Below are positions 14,421-23,357 of a stretch of 44,842 nucleotides of DNA, piece after piece; position 1 is the first letter of the stretch, and each line of letters begins with the position of its first letter. The stretch is from Aeromicrobium sp. Its GTDB lineage: Bacteria; Actinomycetota; Actinomycetes; Propionibacteriales; Nocardioidaceae. Both the position numbers and the translations under genes were made by a program. The stretch covers positions 1 to 44,842 of the forward strand of contig JAOPXL010000004.1 of NCBI GenBank assembly GCA_025965175.1. Reading direction: 5' to 3'. The notes beneath the pieces are model-generated. The model had not been told where the DNA came from, searched no databases, and worked only from the letters and a program-made list of their open reading frames with translations.

Positions 14421-16285
14421 GTCACCCTCATCGGCGTCGACAGCTGCGGTGCCGGCTGCTTGTCGAGCAGGCGGTCGAGCGTCAGTGCCGCGTCGATCAG
14501 GGCGAGGTGCGTGAAGGCCTGTGGGAAGTTGCCGATCTGCTCGCCCGTGGGGGCGATCTCCTCGGAGTACAGGCCGAGGTGGTTGGCATAGGTGAGCATC
14601 TTCTCGAACGTGAGACGTGCCTTCTCCAGCTGACCCGCCCGGGCGAGCGACTCGACGTAGGCGAACGTGCACAGGGAGAACGTGCCCTCGGAGCCGCGGA
14701 GACCATCGGGGGACGCCTCGGGGTTGTAGCGGTAGACGAGGCTGTCGGTGACCAGCTCGTCGTCCATAGCCGCCAGGGTGGAGATCCATCGCGGGTCCGT
14801 GGGGGAGATGAACTCGGTGGTCGCCATCCGCAGCAGCGCGGAGTCGAGGACGTCGGTGTCGTAGTGCTGCACGAAGGCCTGTCGCTGGGGGTGCCAGCCG
14901 CGGTCCATGACCTGCGTGTAGATCGCGTCACGCTCGGCCCGCCACCGCTCGAGGGGAGCGGGTCGTCCGTTGTCGAGGGCCATCCGGATGCCGCGGTCCA
15001 GGGCCACCCAGCTCATGACACGGCCGTACGTGAAGTCCTTCCGCCCGCCGCGGGTCTCCCAGATCCCCTCCTCGGGCTGGTCCCAGTTCTCAGCGAGCCA
15101 GTCCAGCACGCTGCCCATCCCCAACCAGCCCTCGTGGCCGATCTCGAGCCCGCGCTGGTCGGCGAACCAGAGGCTGTCCAGAGCCTCGCCGTAGATGTCG
15201 AGCTGGAGCTGGTCGGCGGCGCCGTTGCCGATGTGCACGGGACCCGAGCCGCGATAGCCCTCCCAGTGGTCGAGGACCTCCTCGCTGAGGTCGCTGGAGC
15301 CGTCAATGCGATACATGATGTTGAGCGGTCCGCTCGCCCCGCCGCGCTGTTCCTGGACCCGGTCGCGGAGCCATCGCCCCAGTGCGGCGGCCTCGTCGGT
15401 GAAGCCCAGGCCGAGCAGGGCGTACACCGAGAACGACGCGTCCCGCACCCAGGTGTAGCGATAGTCCCAGTTACGCTCGCCGCCGATCTGCTCGGGGAGG
15501 GACGCGGTGGGTGCGGCGACCAGGCCGCCACTGGGCGCGTACGTCATGAGCTTGAGCGTGATCGCGGATCGCTCCACGGTCTCGCGCCAGCGCCCCCGGT
15601 ACGTGGACCCGGCGAGCCACGTGCGCCAGTACGTCGTGGTGGCGTCGAACATCCTCCAGGCCTCGTCGGGAGTGATCTCGCGGGGTGACTCGGTGCTGCC
15701 CGCGGCGAGGACAAGGCCCCGCATCTGGCCAGCCTCGAGCGTGATCTCCGCATGCAGGTCGATCGCGTCGCTCACGTGAGCGGCCGCGAGCCGTCCGTCG
15801 TCGGGCTCGCGCACCAGGTGGACCGTCAGGCGGCCCGCTTCGCTGGTGAAGACGGCACCGCTGTCACTCAGCTGCACCTCGTGCCGCGCGCGCCCGTAGT
15901 CGAAGCGGGGAGCGATGTCGACGGCGAAGGTCATGCTCCCGCGCACGCACCGGACCAACCGCACGACCCAGTGCTCGTCGGTGGCCGTGGTCGGATCGTG
16001 CACCGGCATGAAGTCGACGACCTCTCCGACCCCGTCCTCGGTGAGGAACCGGGTCACGAGGGCCGCGGTGTCCGGGATGTACAGCTGCTTGCGGGTGACC
16101 TCCGCGGCGGTCGGACGGATCCGGCAGTGTCCTCCACGTTCCTGGTCGAGCAGGCAACCGAAGATGCTGGGCGAGTCGAAGCGGGGCGCGCAGAACCAGT
16201 TGATCGTCCCGTCGGTGGACACCAGGGCGGCGGTCTGCAGGTCTCCGATGAGCCCATGGTCGGAGATGAGCGGGTAGGCGGACAT
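14417..16285 (-). CDS. Glycoside hydrolase family 15 protein (glucoamylase/trehalase type)
   Basis: A 622-residue cytosolic GH15 enzyme. The N-terminal beta domain starts YPLISDHGLIGDLQTAALVSTDGTINWFCAPRFDSPSIF. The (alpha/alpha)6 catalytic domain contains RNWDYRYTWVRDASFSVYALL and DQPEEGIWETRGGRKDFTYGRVMSWVALDRG, the regions of the substrate-binding Trp-Arg-Asp and the catalytic glutamate. In actinobacteria this group includes trehalases and alpha-glucosidases acting on trehalose or short glucans; the sequence does not settle which. There is no signal peptide. The ATG at 16285 with AGGAG five bases upstream is well supported; the frame continues 65 codons upstream without support. Confidence 0.9.
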   Translation of the reverse strand: MSAYPLISDHGLIGDLQTAALVSTDGTINWFCAPRFDSPSIFGCLLDQERGGHCRIRPTAAEVTRKQLYIPDTAALVTRFLTEDGVGEVVDFMPVHDPTTATDEHWVVRLVRCVRGSMTFAVDIAPRFDYGRARHEVQLSDSGAVFTSEAGRLTVHLVREPDDGRLAAAHVSDAIDLHAEITLEAGQMRGLVLAAGSTESPREITPDEAWRMFDATTTYWRTWLAGSTYRGRWRETVERSAITLKLMTYAPSGGLVAAPTASLPEQIGGERNWDYRYTWVRDASFSVYALLGLGFTDEAAALGRWLRDRVQEQRGGASGPLNIMYRIDGSSDLSEEVLDHWEGYRGSGPVHIGNGAADQLQLDIYGEALDSLWFADQRGLEIGHEGWLGMGSVLDWLAENWDQPEEGIWETRGGRKDFTYGRVMSWVALDRGIRMALDNGRPAPLERWRAERDAIYTQVMDRGWHPQRQAFVQHYDTDVLDSALLRMATTEFISPTDPRWISTLAAMDDELVTDSLVYRYNPEASPDGLRGSEGTFSLCTFAYVESLARAGQLEKARLTFEKMLTYANHLGLYSEEIAPTGEQIGNFPQAFTHLALIDAALTLDRLLDKQPAPQLSTPMRVT

Positions 16286-16467
16286 CGGCACTCCTTGGTC
16301 GGCGGGAGGGACCGCGTGCTCGGCCGGGAGGCCGTGGGTGCGACGGGACCCGAAGCCCAGAGTGCTGTCGGGGCGTCTGTCGGGCATCACCTGCAACGGG
16401 TGACGCGTCGGACGCCAGGCCCGGCACGCTGGTGGGCGGGGCCCGGGCCCGGGACAGGAGTCACTCG

Positions 16468-17880
16468 ATGGTTGACACACCGCCGCCGTCCACCGCGTCG
16501 AGGAGCGCGATGCCCCGCGTCCTCGCCCCGCTCGCCCTCGCCCAGTTCATCTGCAGCTTCGCGGGCTCGAACATGAACGTCATGATCACCGACATCAGCG
16601 AGGACCTCGACACGACGGTGCAGGGCGTCCAGGTCGCGATCACGCTGTTCCTGCTGGTGATGGCCGCGCTGATGATCCCGGGCGGGAAGCTGAGCGACAA
16701 GTACGGTCGCAAGCGCTGCTTCCTCGCCGGTCTGGTCATCTACGGCATCGGCGCCGTGCTGAGCGCCGCCGCCCCGGGGCTGTGGCTCCTGATCCTGGGC
16801 AACTCGATCCTGGAGGGCATCGGCACCGCACTGCTGATCCCGCCGGTCTACATCCTCACCACGCTGCTGTTCACCGAGCTCGGCTCCCGGGCCCGCGCCT
16901 TCGGGATCATCAGCGCGCTGGGCGGCATCGGTGCCGCGGCCGGGCCGCTGATCGGTGGCCTGATCACGTCGGCGGTCAGCTGGCGGGCGGCCTTCGCGTT
17001 CCAGGCCCTGATCATCGTGGTCATCGTGCTGCTGGGACGAAGGATCGACGACCCGTTGCCTGCTGATCCCCAGCGATCGTTCGACATCCGTGGTGCCGTT
17101 CTCTCCGCGGTCGGGCTCGTCCTCCTGGTCCTCGGCATCCTGGCTGCGGACGACAACGCCCTGCTGATGGTTGCCCTGATCGTGCTCGGCACCCTGGTCC
17201 TGGTCTGGTTCTTCCTGACCGCCCGGGCCATGGAGCGGGCGGGGCGCGAGCCGCTGCTGTCGCCGAGACTGTTCCGCAACCGCACCTCCAACCTGGGCAT
17301 GATGACCCAGAATGCGCAGTGGCTGCTCCTCAGCGGCATCGCGTTCGTCGTCTCGGCCTACCTCCAGGTGGTTCGCGAGTACGACGCGATCGAGACAGGT
17401 GCCATCTTCACCGCGACCACGCTGGGACTGATGGGCGCCTCGCTGGCCGCTGAGCGGCTGGCGCGCCGAGTCGCGCAGCGCAACCTGATCCTGGCCGGCT
17501 TCGTGCTCACGATCGGTGGCGTCCTGCTGCTGCTGGTCATGGTGAATGACCAGGCGCGGGCGTGGGAGCTGGTCCCGGGCCTCCTGGTCATCGGTCTCGG
17601 CATCGGCACGATGCTCACCCCGTCGGTCAACATTGTCCAGTCGGCCTTTCCGGAGGCCCAGCAGGGCGAGATCTCGGGTCTCTCACGCAGCGTGTCCAAT
17701 CTGGGCTCGTCCCTGGGGACCGCGGTGGCCGGCACGATCCTGGTCGCAAACATCACGGCCACCCCGGGGCGTTCCTACGCGCTGGCGCTCGTGGCGCTGG
17801 CGGTCATCGGCGCGGCCGGCCTCGTGGCGGCCGCGTTCCTGCCGAACGAGAAGCCTCGACAGGTCGCGCACGGGAACTAG
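16468..17880 (+). CDS. MFS transporter, DHA2 (14-TM) drug exporter type
   Basis: A 470-residue major facilitator with about 14 hydrophobic spans. Motif A is seen as GGKLSDKYGRKRCFL in the loop between helices 2 and 3, and motif C-like glycines in ALGGIGAAAGPLIGGLITSAVSWRAAF, typical of proton-driven exporters of the EmrB/QacA class. The substrate is unknown. The ATG at 16468 follows AGGAG with a seven-base spacer. The 182 bases upstream separate it from the divergent GH15 gene and include a GGGCCCGGGCCC palindrome near the ribosome site. Its TAG stop shares bases with the stop of the opposite small gene. Confidence 0.9.
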   Translation: MVDTPPPSTASRSAMPRVLAPLALAQFICSFAGSNMNVMITDISEDLDTTVQGVQVAITLFLLVMAALMIPGGKLSDKYGRKRCFLAGLVIYGIGAVLSAAAPGLWLLILGNSILEGIGTALLIPPVYILTTLLFTELGSRARAFGIISALGGIGAAAGPLIGGLITSAVSWRAAFAFQALIIVVIVLLGRRIDDPLPADPQRSFDIRGAVLSAVGLVLLVLGILAADDNALLMVALIVLGTLVLVWFFLTARAMERAGREPLLSPRLFRNRTSNLGMMTQNAQWLLLSGIAFVVSAYLQVVREYDAIETGAIFTATTLGLMGASLAAERLARRVAQRNLILAGFVLTIGGVLLLLVMVNDQARAWELVPGLLVIGLGIGTMLTPSVNIVQSAFPEAQQGEISGLSRSVSNLGSSLGTAVAGTILVANITATPGRSYALALVALAVIGAAGLVAAAFLPNEKPRQVAHGN

Positions 17881-18101
17881 GACCGGCGGCGGACCTGTCG
17901 GGCGGCGAGCCAGGACGAGAACCGACCCGATGCCGTGGCAAGGTAGCAACTCACCTCCACCTCCAGCTGCGCGATCTCGTCGCGCAGACCGAACATCTCA
18001 AAGTCGGTCCGGCGTTCGGGCAGGCACTCGTGCCTCGGACGGCCGCTTCGATCGACGGACGCTCCGCACGCTTGACAGGGCATGAACCGGGACTTGAACA
18101 T
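17877..18101 (-). CDS. Small zinc-ribbon-like protein (74 aa)
   Basis: A 74-residue protein: a start MFKSRFMPCQACGASV with a CxxC pair (C9, C12), a second half-knuckle RHEC (H24, C26), then a predicted helix LRDEIAQLEVEVSCYLATASGRFSSWLAAR. The pattern CxxC...HxC followed by LRDEI recalls a small uncharacterised actinobacterial family. The ATG has GAGGTGG upstream. The stop codon is shared: CTAG reads TAG on both strands, ending this gene and the convergent exporter. Zinc binding is inferred from the residues; function is unknown. Confidence 0.72.
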   Translation of the reverse strand: MFKSRFMPCQACGASVDRSGRPRHECLPERRTDFEMFGLRDEIAQLEVEVSCYLATASGRFSSWLAARQVRRRS

Positions 18102-18167
18102 GTTGCCACCTCACTTCTGCCAAGTGCTGTACCCCATTCGGGCGATCGGAACTCCCCCTCAGGCCTG

Positions 18168-18196
18168 TTGACCCTCACTGACCCCGGGACTAGCGT
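18168..18196 (+). promoter_or_regulatory. Sigma-A-type promoter of the SnoaL-like gene
   Basis: TTGACC (18168-18173) and TAGCGT (18191-18196) are separated by 17 bases, a good housekeeping promoter. The predicted start is about 30 bases before the SnoaL ATG. Confidence 0.65.
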
Positions 18197-18232
18197 TTCC
18201 GATGGTGGGCAGGTGCCAGAGCGGAGGCTCAA

Positions 18233-18676
18233 ATGGCAGAGAATGCAGACCTCGCACGCAGGGTGCACGAGGCATGGAACGAACGGAACTTCGACGAGAT
18301 CGCCGAAGTGACAGCACCCGACGCAACCATCACGATCGTCGGATCGGGCGACATCTTCACGGGTGTCGACGGCGCACGCGCGTACAACATGATGTGGGCC
18401 AACGGTTTCCCTGACGGGGAGGTGACCGTCGACCGGGTCATTGAGTCGGGCGATCACGTGGTGGTCGAGTTCACCGGCCGGGGGACGCACACGGGGACCC
18501 TGGTGACGAGCATGGGGGAGATTCCGGCGACCGGCCGGTCGCTGACGTTGGAGCTGTGTGACGTCATGGAGTTCAAGGACGGCAAGGTCCGGAGTCAGAA
18601 GACGTACTTCGACACCGGATCAATGATGGCTCAGCTCGGCCTCGCAGCCGAGCAGACGGCATCTCAGGACAAGTAG
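18233..18676 (+). CDS. SnoaL/NTF2-like protein (ester cyclase family)
   Basis: A 147-residue NTF2-fold protein: LARRVHEAWNERNFDEIAEVTAPDATITIVGSGDIFTGVDGARAYNMMWANGFPDGEVTVDRVIESGDHVVVEFTGRGTHTGTL is the SnoaL-like pattern. The C-terminal strand LELCDVMEFKDGKVRSQKTYFD is also typical. Members include polyketide cyclases, but most are uncharacterised; a role here cannot be given. The ATG follows GGAGG with a six-base spacer and a strong sigma-A promoter. The 125 bases after the stop hold no gene. Confidence 0.85.
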   Translation: MAENADLARRVHEAWNERNFDEIAEVTAPDATITIVGSGDIFTGVDGARAYNMMWANGFPDGEVTVDRVIESGDHVVVEFTGRGTHTGTLVTSMGEIPATGRSLTLELCDVMEFKDGKVRSQKTYFDTGSMMAQLGLAAEQTASQDK

Positions 18677-18793
18677 GCATCTCGGGACGACAGGTGCCGG
18701 CCCACCATCGAACAGGCCGCGTCGCTGGATCTTGGGCGCGGACGTCCGGCGCGGCGGCCCCCACCGCGATCTGGCGCAGGAACCGCTGAACGA

Positions 18794-18811
18794 CGGCAGC
18801 CTCAGCTGCCG
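18794..18811 (-). terminator. Hairpin over the prfC stop codon
   Basis: CGGCAGC and GCTGCCG arms, 7 bases each, flank CTCA, which contains the prfC stop codon. No T-tract follows. Possibly a terminator for the long minus-strand run. Confidence 0.35.
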
Positions 18812-20367
18812 CCGGCCGGCAGCTCGTCAAGCAGGACATCCGGGTTGTCGCGTGCAGCGTTGTTGGCCCGCCACTTATCGACGAACAGCGCCAGGTACGT
18901 GCCGTCCGTGCGCTGCAGGACCTCGGCGCCGCGTACGCCACGCAGCGCCAGCGCGCCGTCCGCATCCGTACGACGAGCGACCTGGTAGTCCAGCCGGGTG
19001 AGCCGGATCGGGGAGTTGAACTCGTGCGTCATGCGCTCCTCGACGACCTCGAACTGCAGCGGACCGACCGCCGCGAGGACGGGGCTCTGGTCGCCGCGCA
19101 GGTCTGACCGCAGCACCTGGACGACGCCTTCCTGGTCGAGCTGCTCGATGCCGCGACGGAACTGCTTGTAGCGTCCGATGTCGCGGGCGGTCGCCGTCAT
19201 GAAGTGCTCGGGGGCGAAGCTCGGGACGGGGGGAAAGTCGATCGGCTTGCCCTCGTAGACCGTGTCGCCGACCCGCAGCGCCTGGGCGTTGACGAAGCCG
19301 ATGATGTCGCCCGGCGAGGCGTGCTCGACCGCGCTGGTCTCGCGACCGAACAGCGACTGGGCGTACTTCGTCGCGAAGGGTCGACCGGTCGAGGCGTGGG
19401 TGACGACCATCCCTCGTTCGAACGATCCCGACACCACACGGGCGTACGCCATCCGGTCGCGGTGGGAGCTGTTCATGCCGGACTGCACCTTGAAGACGAA
19501 AGCGCTGAAGTCGTCCTCGACCTGGCGGACCGAACCGTCCACGCCGGCCGTCGCGCTGGGGGCGGGAGCCAGGTCGAGCAGCAGGTCGAGCAGCTGGGCG
19601 ACGCCGAAGTTCTGCAGTGCGGAGGCGAACATGACCGGCGTGGTCTCGCCGGCGAGGAACCGGTCCTGGTCGTGGTCGGCGTCGTCGAGGGTCAGGAGCT
19701 CGTGCTCGTCCACGGCGGCGGACCAGGCCGAGGCGTCGACCTCCTCGACGTCGGACGCGGCCAGCCGGCGCTCGGGTGCCCGGGTCGCACCACCGGCGGT
19801 GCGGGTGTACTTCACGAAGTCGCCCGTACGACGATCCAGGACGCCCCGGAAGTCACCGGCCTCGCCGACCGGCCAGGTCAAGGGAGTCGGGCGCAGCTTG
19901 ATCTGCTTCTCGATCTCGTCCATCAGGCCCAGCGGCGACAGGCCCGGGCGGTCCCACTTGTTGATGACGGTGATGACCGGGATGCCGCGCAGCGCGCACA
20001 CCCGGAAGAGCTTGAGCGTCTGTGGCTCGAGGCCCTTGCCGGCGTCGACCAGCATCACGGCCGAGTCGACCGCCGACAGGACCCGGTAGGTGTCCTCGGA
20101 GAAGTCACTGTGACCAGGCGTGTCGACGAGGTTGATCACGTGGTCGCGGTAGACGAACTGCAACGCGGCGGACGTGATCGAGATGCCGCGGGCCTTCTCC
20201 ATCGCCATCCAGTCCGAGACCGTGGCGCGACGGTCGCCCTTGCCGTGCACGGCACCGGCCTCGGTGATGACCCGGGCGTGCAGCGCGAGCGCTTCGGTGA
20301 GTGTGGACTTGCCGGCATCGGGGTGGCTGATCACGGCGAAGGTGCGGCGGGGGCGTTTGTCGGACAC
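18802..20367 (-). CDS. prfC: Peptide chain release factor 3
   Basis: A 521-residue translational GTPase. RF3 recycles RF1/RF2 from the ribosome after termination. Visible motifs: the P-loop ISHPDAGKST near residues 13-22, switch II DTPGHSDF, the base-specificity motif NKWD and the RF3-type C-terminal domain (FMTATARDIGRYKQFRRGIEQLDQEGVVQVL ... GPLQFEVVEERMTHEF). Length is normal for the family. The GTG start at 20367 is the only reasonable one before the P-loop. It lies 18 bases after the exonuclease gene and may be co-transcribed with it. Confidence 0.96.
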   Translation of the reverse strand: MSDKRPRRTFAVISHPDAGKSTLTEALALHARVITEAGAVHGKGDRRATVSDWMAMEKARGISITSAALQFVYRDHVINLVDTPGHSDFSEDTYRVLSAVDSAVMLVDAGKGLEPQTLKLFRVCALRGIPVITVINKWDRPGLSPLGLMDEIEKQIKLRPTPLTWPVGEAGDFRGVLDRRTGDFVKYTRTAGGATRAPERRLAASDVEEVDASAWSAAVDEHELLTLDDADHDQDRFLAGETTPVMFASALQNFGVAQLLDLLLDLAPAPSATAGVDGSVRQVEDDFSAFVFKVQSGMNSSHRDRMAYARVVSGSFERGMVVTHASTGRPFATKYAQSLFGRETSAVEHASPGDIIGFVNAQALRVGDTVYEGKPIDFPPVPSFAPEHFMTATARDIGRYKQFRRGIEQLDQEGVVQVLRSDLRGDQSPVLAAVGPLQFEVVEERMTHEFNSPIRLTRLDYQVARRTDADGALALRGVRGAEVLQRTDGTYLALFVDKWRANNAARDNPDVLLDELPAGGS

Positions 20368-20385
20368 CTGCTGAATTTACCGGGG

Positions 20386-21402
20386 TCAGTGCAACGCGGC
20401 GGAGGCGGGATCCGTACTGAGCACCCGGATCGCGAGTGATGTCGTCGTCTCGACGTTGAGGAAGCCCACGACCCTGTGGACGCGGTCTGGGTCCAGCGGG
20501 AGCAGGCCCGGCGTGCCGGGGACGTCGGGGGTCAGGCCGAGGTCGAGGTCGTCGTGACCTGACATGATCCGCACGTTGAAGTCGTAGCGCTCGCGGGCGT
20601 CGGGGGCGCTGAGCCGCCGGACGACGGTTGCCCCCATCCGTCGCGAGCCCATCTCGGTCGCCCACGAGTCGAGGGTCGCGGCGACGACGCGTCCCGCGTT
20701 GTGGTCGATGTCGGCCCATACGCTCTGCATGGACCCGACCTGGGTGAGAAGGATCGCTGCGGTCTTCTCGCCGATGCCGACGACGCCGGGCAGGTTGTCG
20801 CTGGCATCCCCGCGCAGGGCGGCGAAGTCGAGGTAGTGCTCGGCCGCGACGCCGTACAGGGCGATGAGCCGTGCCGGGTTGAGCAGGGGGGACGCACCGA
20901 TGCCGCCGTTGATCAGTCGGAGCACCTGGGTGTGGTCGCTGATGTGCGAGAAGGCGTCCCGGTCGGAGGTGATGATGACGCAGTCCCAGTCATGGTCAAC
21001 CGCCCACCTGGCGCCAGAGGCGCTGACGTCGTCGGCCTCTAGGCCCGGGGGAGTGAGGGTAGCCAGGCCGAGGGCATCGAGTAACGCACCCGCGCGCTCG
21101 AGCTGGTCGACCAGCGCCGCGTCCTTGTCGGCTCTCCCCGCCTTGTAGGCGGGATAGAGGTCCGAGCGCACGGAGGCGGTCCGGTCGTCGAGCCCGAAGA
21201 TCACGGCGTCGGGTGCGAATCCGTCGATCGCCTCGAGGATCTGGCGCAGCATGCCGTGCAACGCCCAGGCAGGTCGCCCCGACCGATCCGTGATCGCGGT
21301 GTGTGCCCGGGCGTGGTGGTTGCGGTGCAGGAGCGAGGGAGCGTCGACCACGAGAAGCAGCTTGCGGGGGCGGTCTCTTGAAGCAGGCATGGAGGTCGCC
21401 AT
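20386..21402 (-). CDS. 5'-3' exonuclease (polymerase I N-terminal-like, stand-alone)
   Basis: A 338-residue FEN-type nuclease like the stand-alone 5'-3' exonuclease of mycobacteria. The metal-binding acidic residues appear in order: LLLVVDAPSLLHRNHHA, VIFGLDDRTASVRSDLYPAYKAGR, GLEADD, ITSDRDAFSHI and the helix-hairpin-helix LRGDASDNLPGVVGIGEKTA. It would remove RNA primers or flaps during replication and repair. Two in-frame starts are possible (21402, or 21390 four codons later); neither has a strong ribosome site. It is encoded just upstream of prfC, and the DUF2231 gene lies 39 bases upstream of it. Confidence 0.9.
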   Translation of the reverse strand: MATSMPASRDRPRKLLLVVDAPSLLHRNHHARAHTAITDRSGRPAWALHGMLRQILEAIDGFAPDAVIFGLDDRTASVRSDLYPAYKAGRADKDAALVDQLERAGALLDALGLATLTPPGLEADDVSASGARWAVDHDWDCVIITSDRDAFSHISDHTQVLRLINGGIGASPLLNPARLIALYGVAAEHYLDFAALRGDASDNLPGVVGIGEKTAAILLTQVGSMQSVWADIDHNAGRVVAATLDSWATEMGSRRMGATVVRRLSAPDARERYDFNVRIMSGHDDLDLGLTPDVPGTPGLLPLDPDRVHRVVGFLNVETTTSLAIRVLSTDPASAALH

Positions 21403-21441
21403 CGTACGGTCCGGGCACCCGCCCTGGCGCGCGGCGTGCGA

Positions 21442-21924
21442 TCAGCTCTGGCGGCTCGAGCTCATGTCGGTGTCGGCCCAGGCGGCTCGAGCGCCGCTGT
21501 GCCCGATCCGGGCGATCTGGACGCCCGTGCCGCTCGCGGCCAGGACCGACAGGACCGCCACTGTGATGACCGCCGCCCTGCGCGCCGCGTGGCCCCGGCC
21601 GTGACGCCAGTGGATGCCGTACCCGACAACCGAGGTGACCAGCAGCGCGATCGTCCAGGGCAGGAGCCCGTCCGCGAGCTGCGTGTGCTTCTCGAGCAGC
21701 GCGGATCGCTCCACGTGTCTCTCCAAGGTCTCGCCGGTCGACGTCGAGAGCGGGATGAGGATGAGTGCGGCGGCACTGATGCCCACGGGCAGCGGACCCG
21801 CCCACGACCTGAACCTGGGCCAGGCGGCGGAAAGGACCACGGTGAGCGCAGCCAGCGGGACCATGACCACCGTCGCGTGGACGATCAGGGGGTGGAGGGG
21901 AAGTCCCAGGAGCTCGTTCGGCAT
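21442..21924 (-). CDS. DUF2231 family membrane protein
   Basis: A 160-residue protein with four predicted membrane helices. The N-terminus MPNELLGLPLHPLIVHATVVMVPLAAL is the DUF2231 signature, including the HPLIVH pair of histidines that in related proteins suggests haem or metal binding. A polar loop around STSTGETLERHVERSALLEKHTQLADG follows helix 2. Function unknown. It lies in the minus-strand run with DedA and PAP2 upstream, 28 bases after the DedA gene, so an envelope or membrane-stress setting is likely. Confidence 0.85.
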   Translation of the reverse strand: MPNELLGLPLHPLIVHATVVMVPLAALTVVLSAAWPRFRSWAGPLPVGISAAALILIPLSTSTGETLERHVERSALLEKHTQLADGLLPWTIALLVTSVVGYGIHWRHGRGHAARRAAVITVAVLSVLAASGTGVQIARIGHSGARAAWADTDMSSSRQS

Positions 21925-21952
21925 GGTGGCCTTTCAGGTGGGTCTCGGGGGA

Positions 21953-22588
21953 CTACGACACGGTCGTGCGTGCTGGGATGGAGCGCCGGGTGGAGCGGTT
22001 CCGTCCGAAGGCGATGAGTGCTGGGACGACGGAGCATCCGGCGAGGCCGATCGTGATCAGCTCGATGTGGTGCGCGACGAAGGGGATGCCTGCGAAGGAG
22101 AAGCCTGCGGCGACGATGCCGATCGACCACACGGTCGCGCCGATGACGTTGTACGTCGTGAAGCGTCGGCGGTCCATCGCGCCGACGCCGGCGGTGGCGG
22201 GCACGAACGTCCTGACGACCGGGACGAAGCGCGCAAGGATCACGGCCTTGGGACCGTGGCGGACGAAGAAGCGTTGGGCGCGGTCCGCGTGTGCCGGGGA
22301 GAAGAAGCGGGATTCGGGTCGGGCGAAGAGTCGTGGCCCGAACCGGCGGCCGATCAGGTAGCCGACCTGGTCCCCGGCGACGGCCGCGACCAGCACGCCG
22401 GCGGCGAGCGCCCAGATCGCCACGCCGATGACGTGGGAGGCGACGAGGGCGCCAGCGAGGAACAGCAGGGAGTCACCAGGGAGGAAGAACCCGATGAGCA
22501 GGCCGCTCTCCGCGAACACGACTGCCATGACTAGCAGGATCGCCGCAGGACCCAGCGAGTAGAGGAGGGGGGTCAGCAGAGCGATCAT
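21953..22588 (-). CDS. DedA family membrane protein
   Basis: A 211-residue DedA/SNARE-associated (VTT) membrane protein. Visible: FAESGLLIGFFLPGDSLLFLAGALVAS with the re-entrant FLPGDS motif, GYLIGRRFGPRLFARPESRFFSP, and the conserved arginine region AVILARFVPVVRTFVPATAGVGAM. DedA proteins flip lipids such as undecaprenyl phosphate or phosphatidylethanolamine across the membrane. The ATG at 22588 overlaps the PAP2 stop as ATGA. Coupling with a PAP2 phosphatase strongly suggests recycling of an isoprenoid or phospholipid carrier. Confidence 0.92.
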   Translation of the reverse strand: MIALLTPLLYSLGPAAILLVMAVVFAESGLLIGFFLPGDSLLFLAGALVASHVIGVAIWALAAGVLVAAVAGDQVGYLIGRRFGPRLFARPESRFFSPAHADRAQRFFVRHGPKAVILARFVPVVRTFVPATAGVGAMDRRRFTTYNVIGATVWSIGIVAAGFSFAGIPFVAHHIELITIGLAGCSVVPALIAFGRNRSTRRSIPARTTVS

Positions 22589-23277
22589 GGGTCGATGCTC
22601 CTGCCGGGCACCTGACTGCCGCCTGACTGCCGACGATCGACCAGCGCGACGCTCGCTGCGTGTGCCGCGGCGAGCAGGACGATGGCCAGCAGCCAGGAGG
22701 CGATGACGTCGGTCGTCCAGTGGTAGCCGAGATAGACGCGGCTCCCGCCGATGCTCGCAGCGAGCAGCACGCTCACCACGATGACCGCGCGCCGAACCGG
22801 GGGACGGGCCAGGGGCAGGAGCAGCAGGCACACCAGACCCAGCAGCACGGCCGAGTTGAGCGTGTGACCGGACGGGAACGAATAGCTGGTGTCGAGCGCG
22901 CCGAGCCGGTCCACAGCACCCGGTCGGTGGCGGCCGAAGACCAGCTTGATCGTGACGGTCAGGAAGGCGGACGAGGCCATCGTGACCGCCGCGATGCCGG
23001 CGCACCACGGACCGCGACGCTCGAGGAGCGCGATCACCAGCAACAGAGCCAGGATGCCGACGACGGCTTCGCTGCCGGCGAGGCTCAGCACGTGTGCCGC
23101 ATGGGTCAGCAGCCCTGTGCGGTGGTCGACCACGTCCTCGGCCACGTGGGGGTCGACGGCCGTGATGCCCGAGTGCTCGTGCACCGAGACGGCCAGGGCG
23201 GTGAACCCCCCGACGGCGACCCCGGCGACGGCCATGGGTGTGGCAAGACGGGTGCGGGGCAGCTGGCCGGTGGTCAT
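22585..23277 (-). CDS. PAP2 superfamily membrane phosphatase
   Basis: A 230-residue type 2 phosphatidic acid phosphatase with about six membrane helices. All three catalytic blocks are present: KLVFGRHRPG (block 1), SFPSGHT (block 2) and SRVYLGYHWTTDV (block 3, with the catalytic histidine). Substrates in this family include undecaprenyl diphosphate and lipid phosphates. The stop overlaps the DedA start. The ATG at 23277 lies 30 bases after a hairpin that probably ends the DUF347 transcript, so it may have its own promoter or rely on read-through. Confidence 0.92.
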   Translation of the reverse strand: MTTGQLPRTRLATPMAVAGVAVGGFTALAVSVHEHSGITAVDPHVAEDVVDHRTGLLTHAAHVLSLAGSEAVVGILALLLVIALLERRGPWCAGIAAVTMASSAFLTVTIKLVFGRHRPGAVDRLGALDTSYSFPSGHTLNSAVLLGLVCLLLLPLARPPVRRAVIVVSVLLAASIGGSRVYLGYHWTTDVIASWLLAIVLLAAAHAASVALVDRRQSGGSQVPGRSIDP

Positions 23278-23306
23278 GCTGGGGGCTCCTGGTGATGGTA
23301 GATGAA

Positions 23307-23340
23307 GGCCCGCCCGGACGCGGGGACATCCGGACGGGCC
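23307..23340 (-). terminator. Hairpin between the DUF347 and PAP2 genes
   Basis: Arms GGCCCG-C-CCGGA and TCCGG-A-CGGGCC pair over 11 of 12 positions around a 10-base loop, 18 bases after the DUF347 stop. The T-tract is weak. Confidence 0.6.
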
Positions 23341-23357
23341 GGCTGGTGGAGGCAGCG

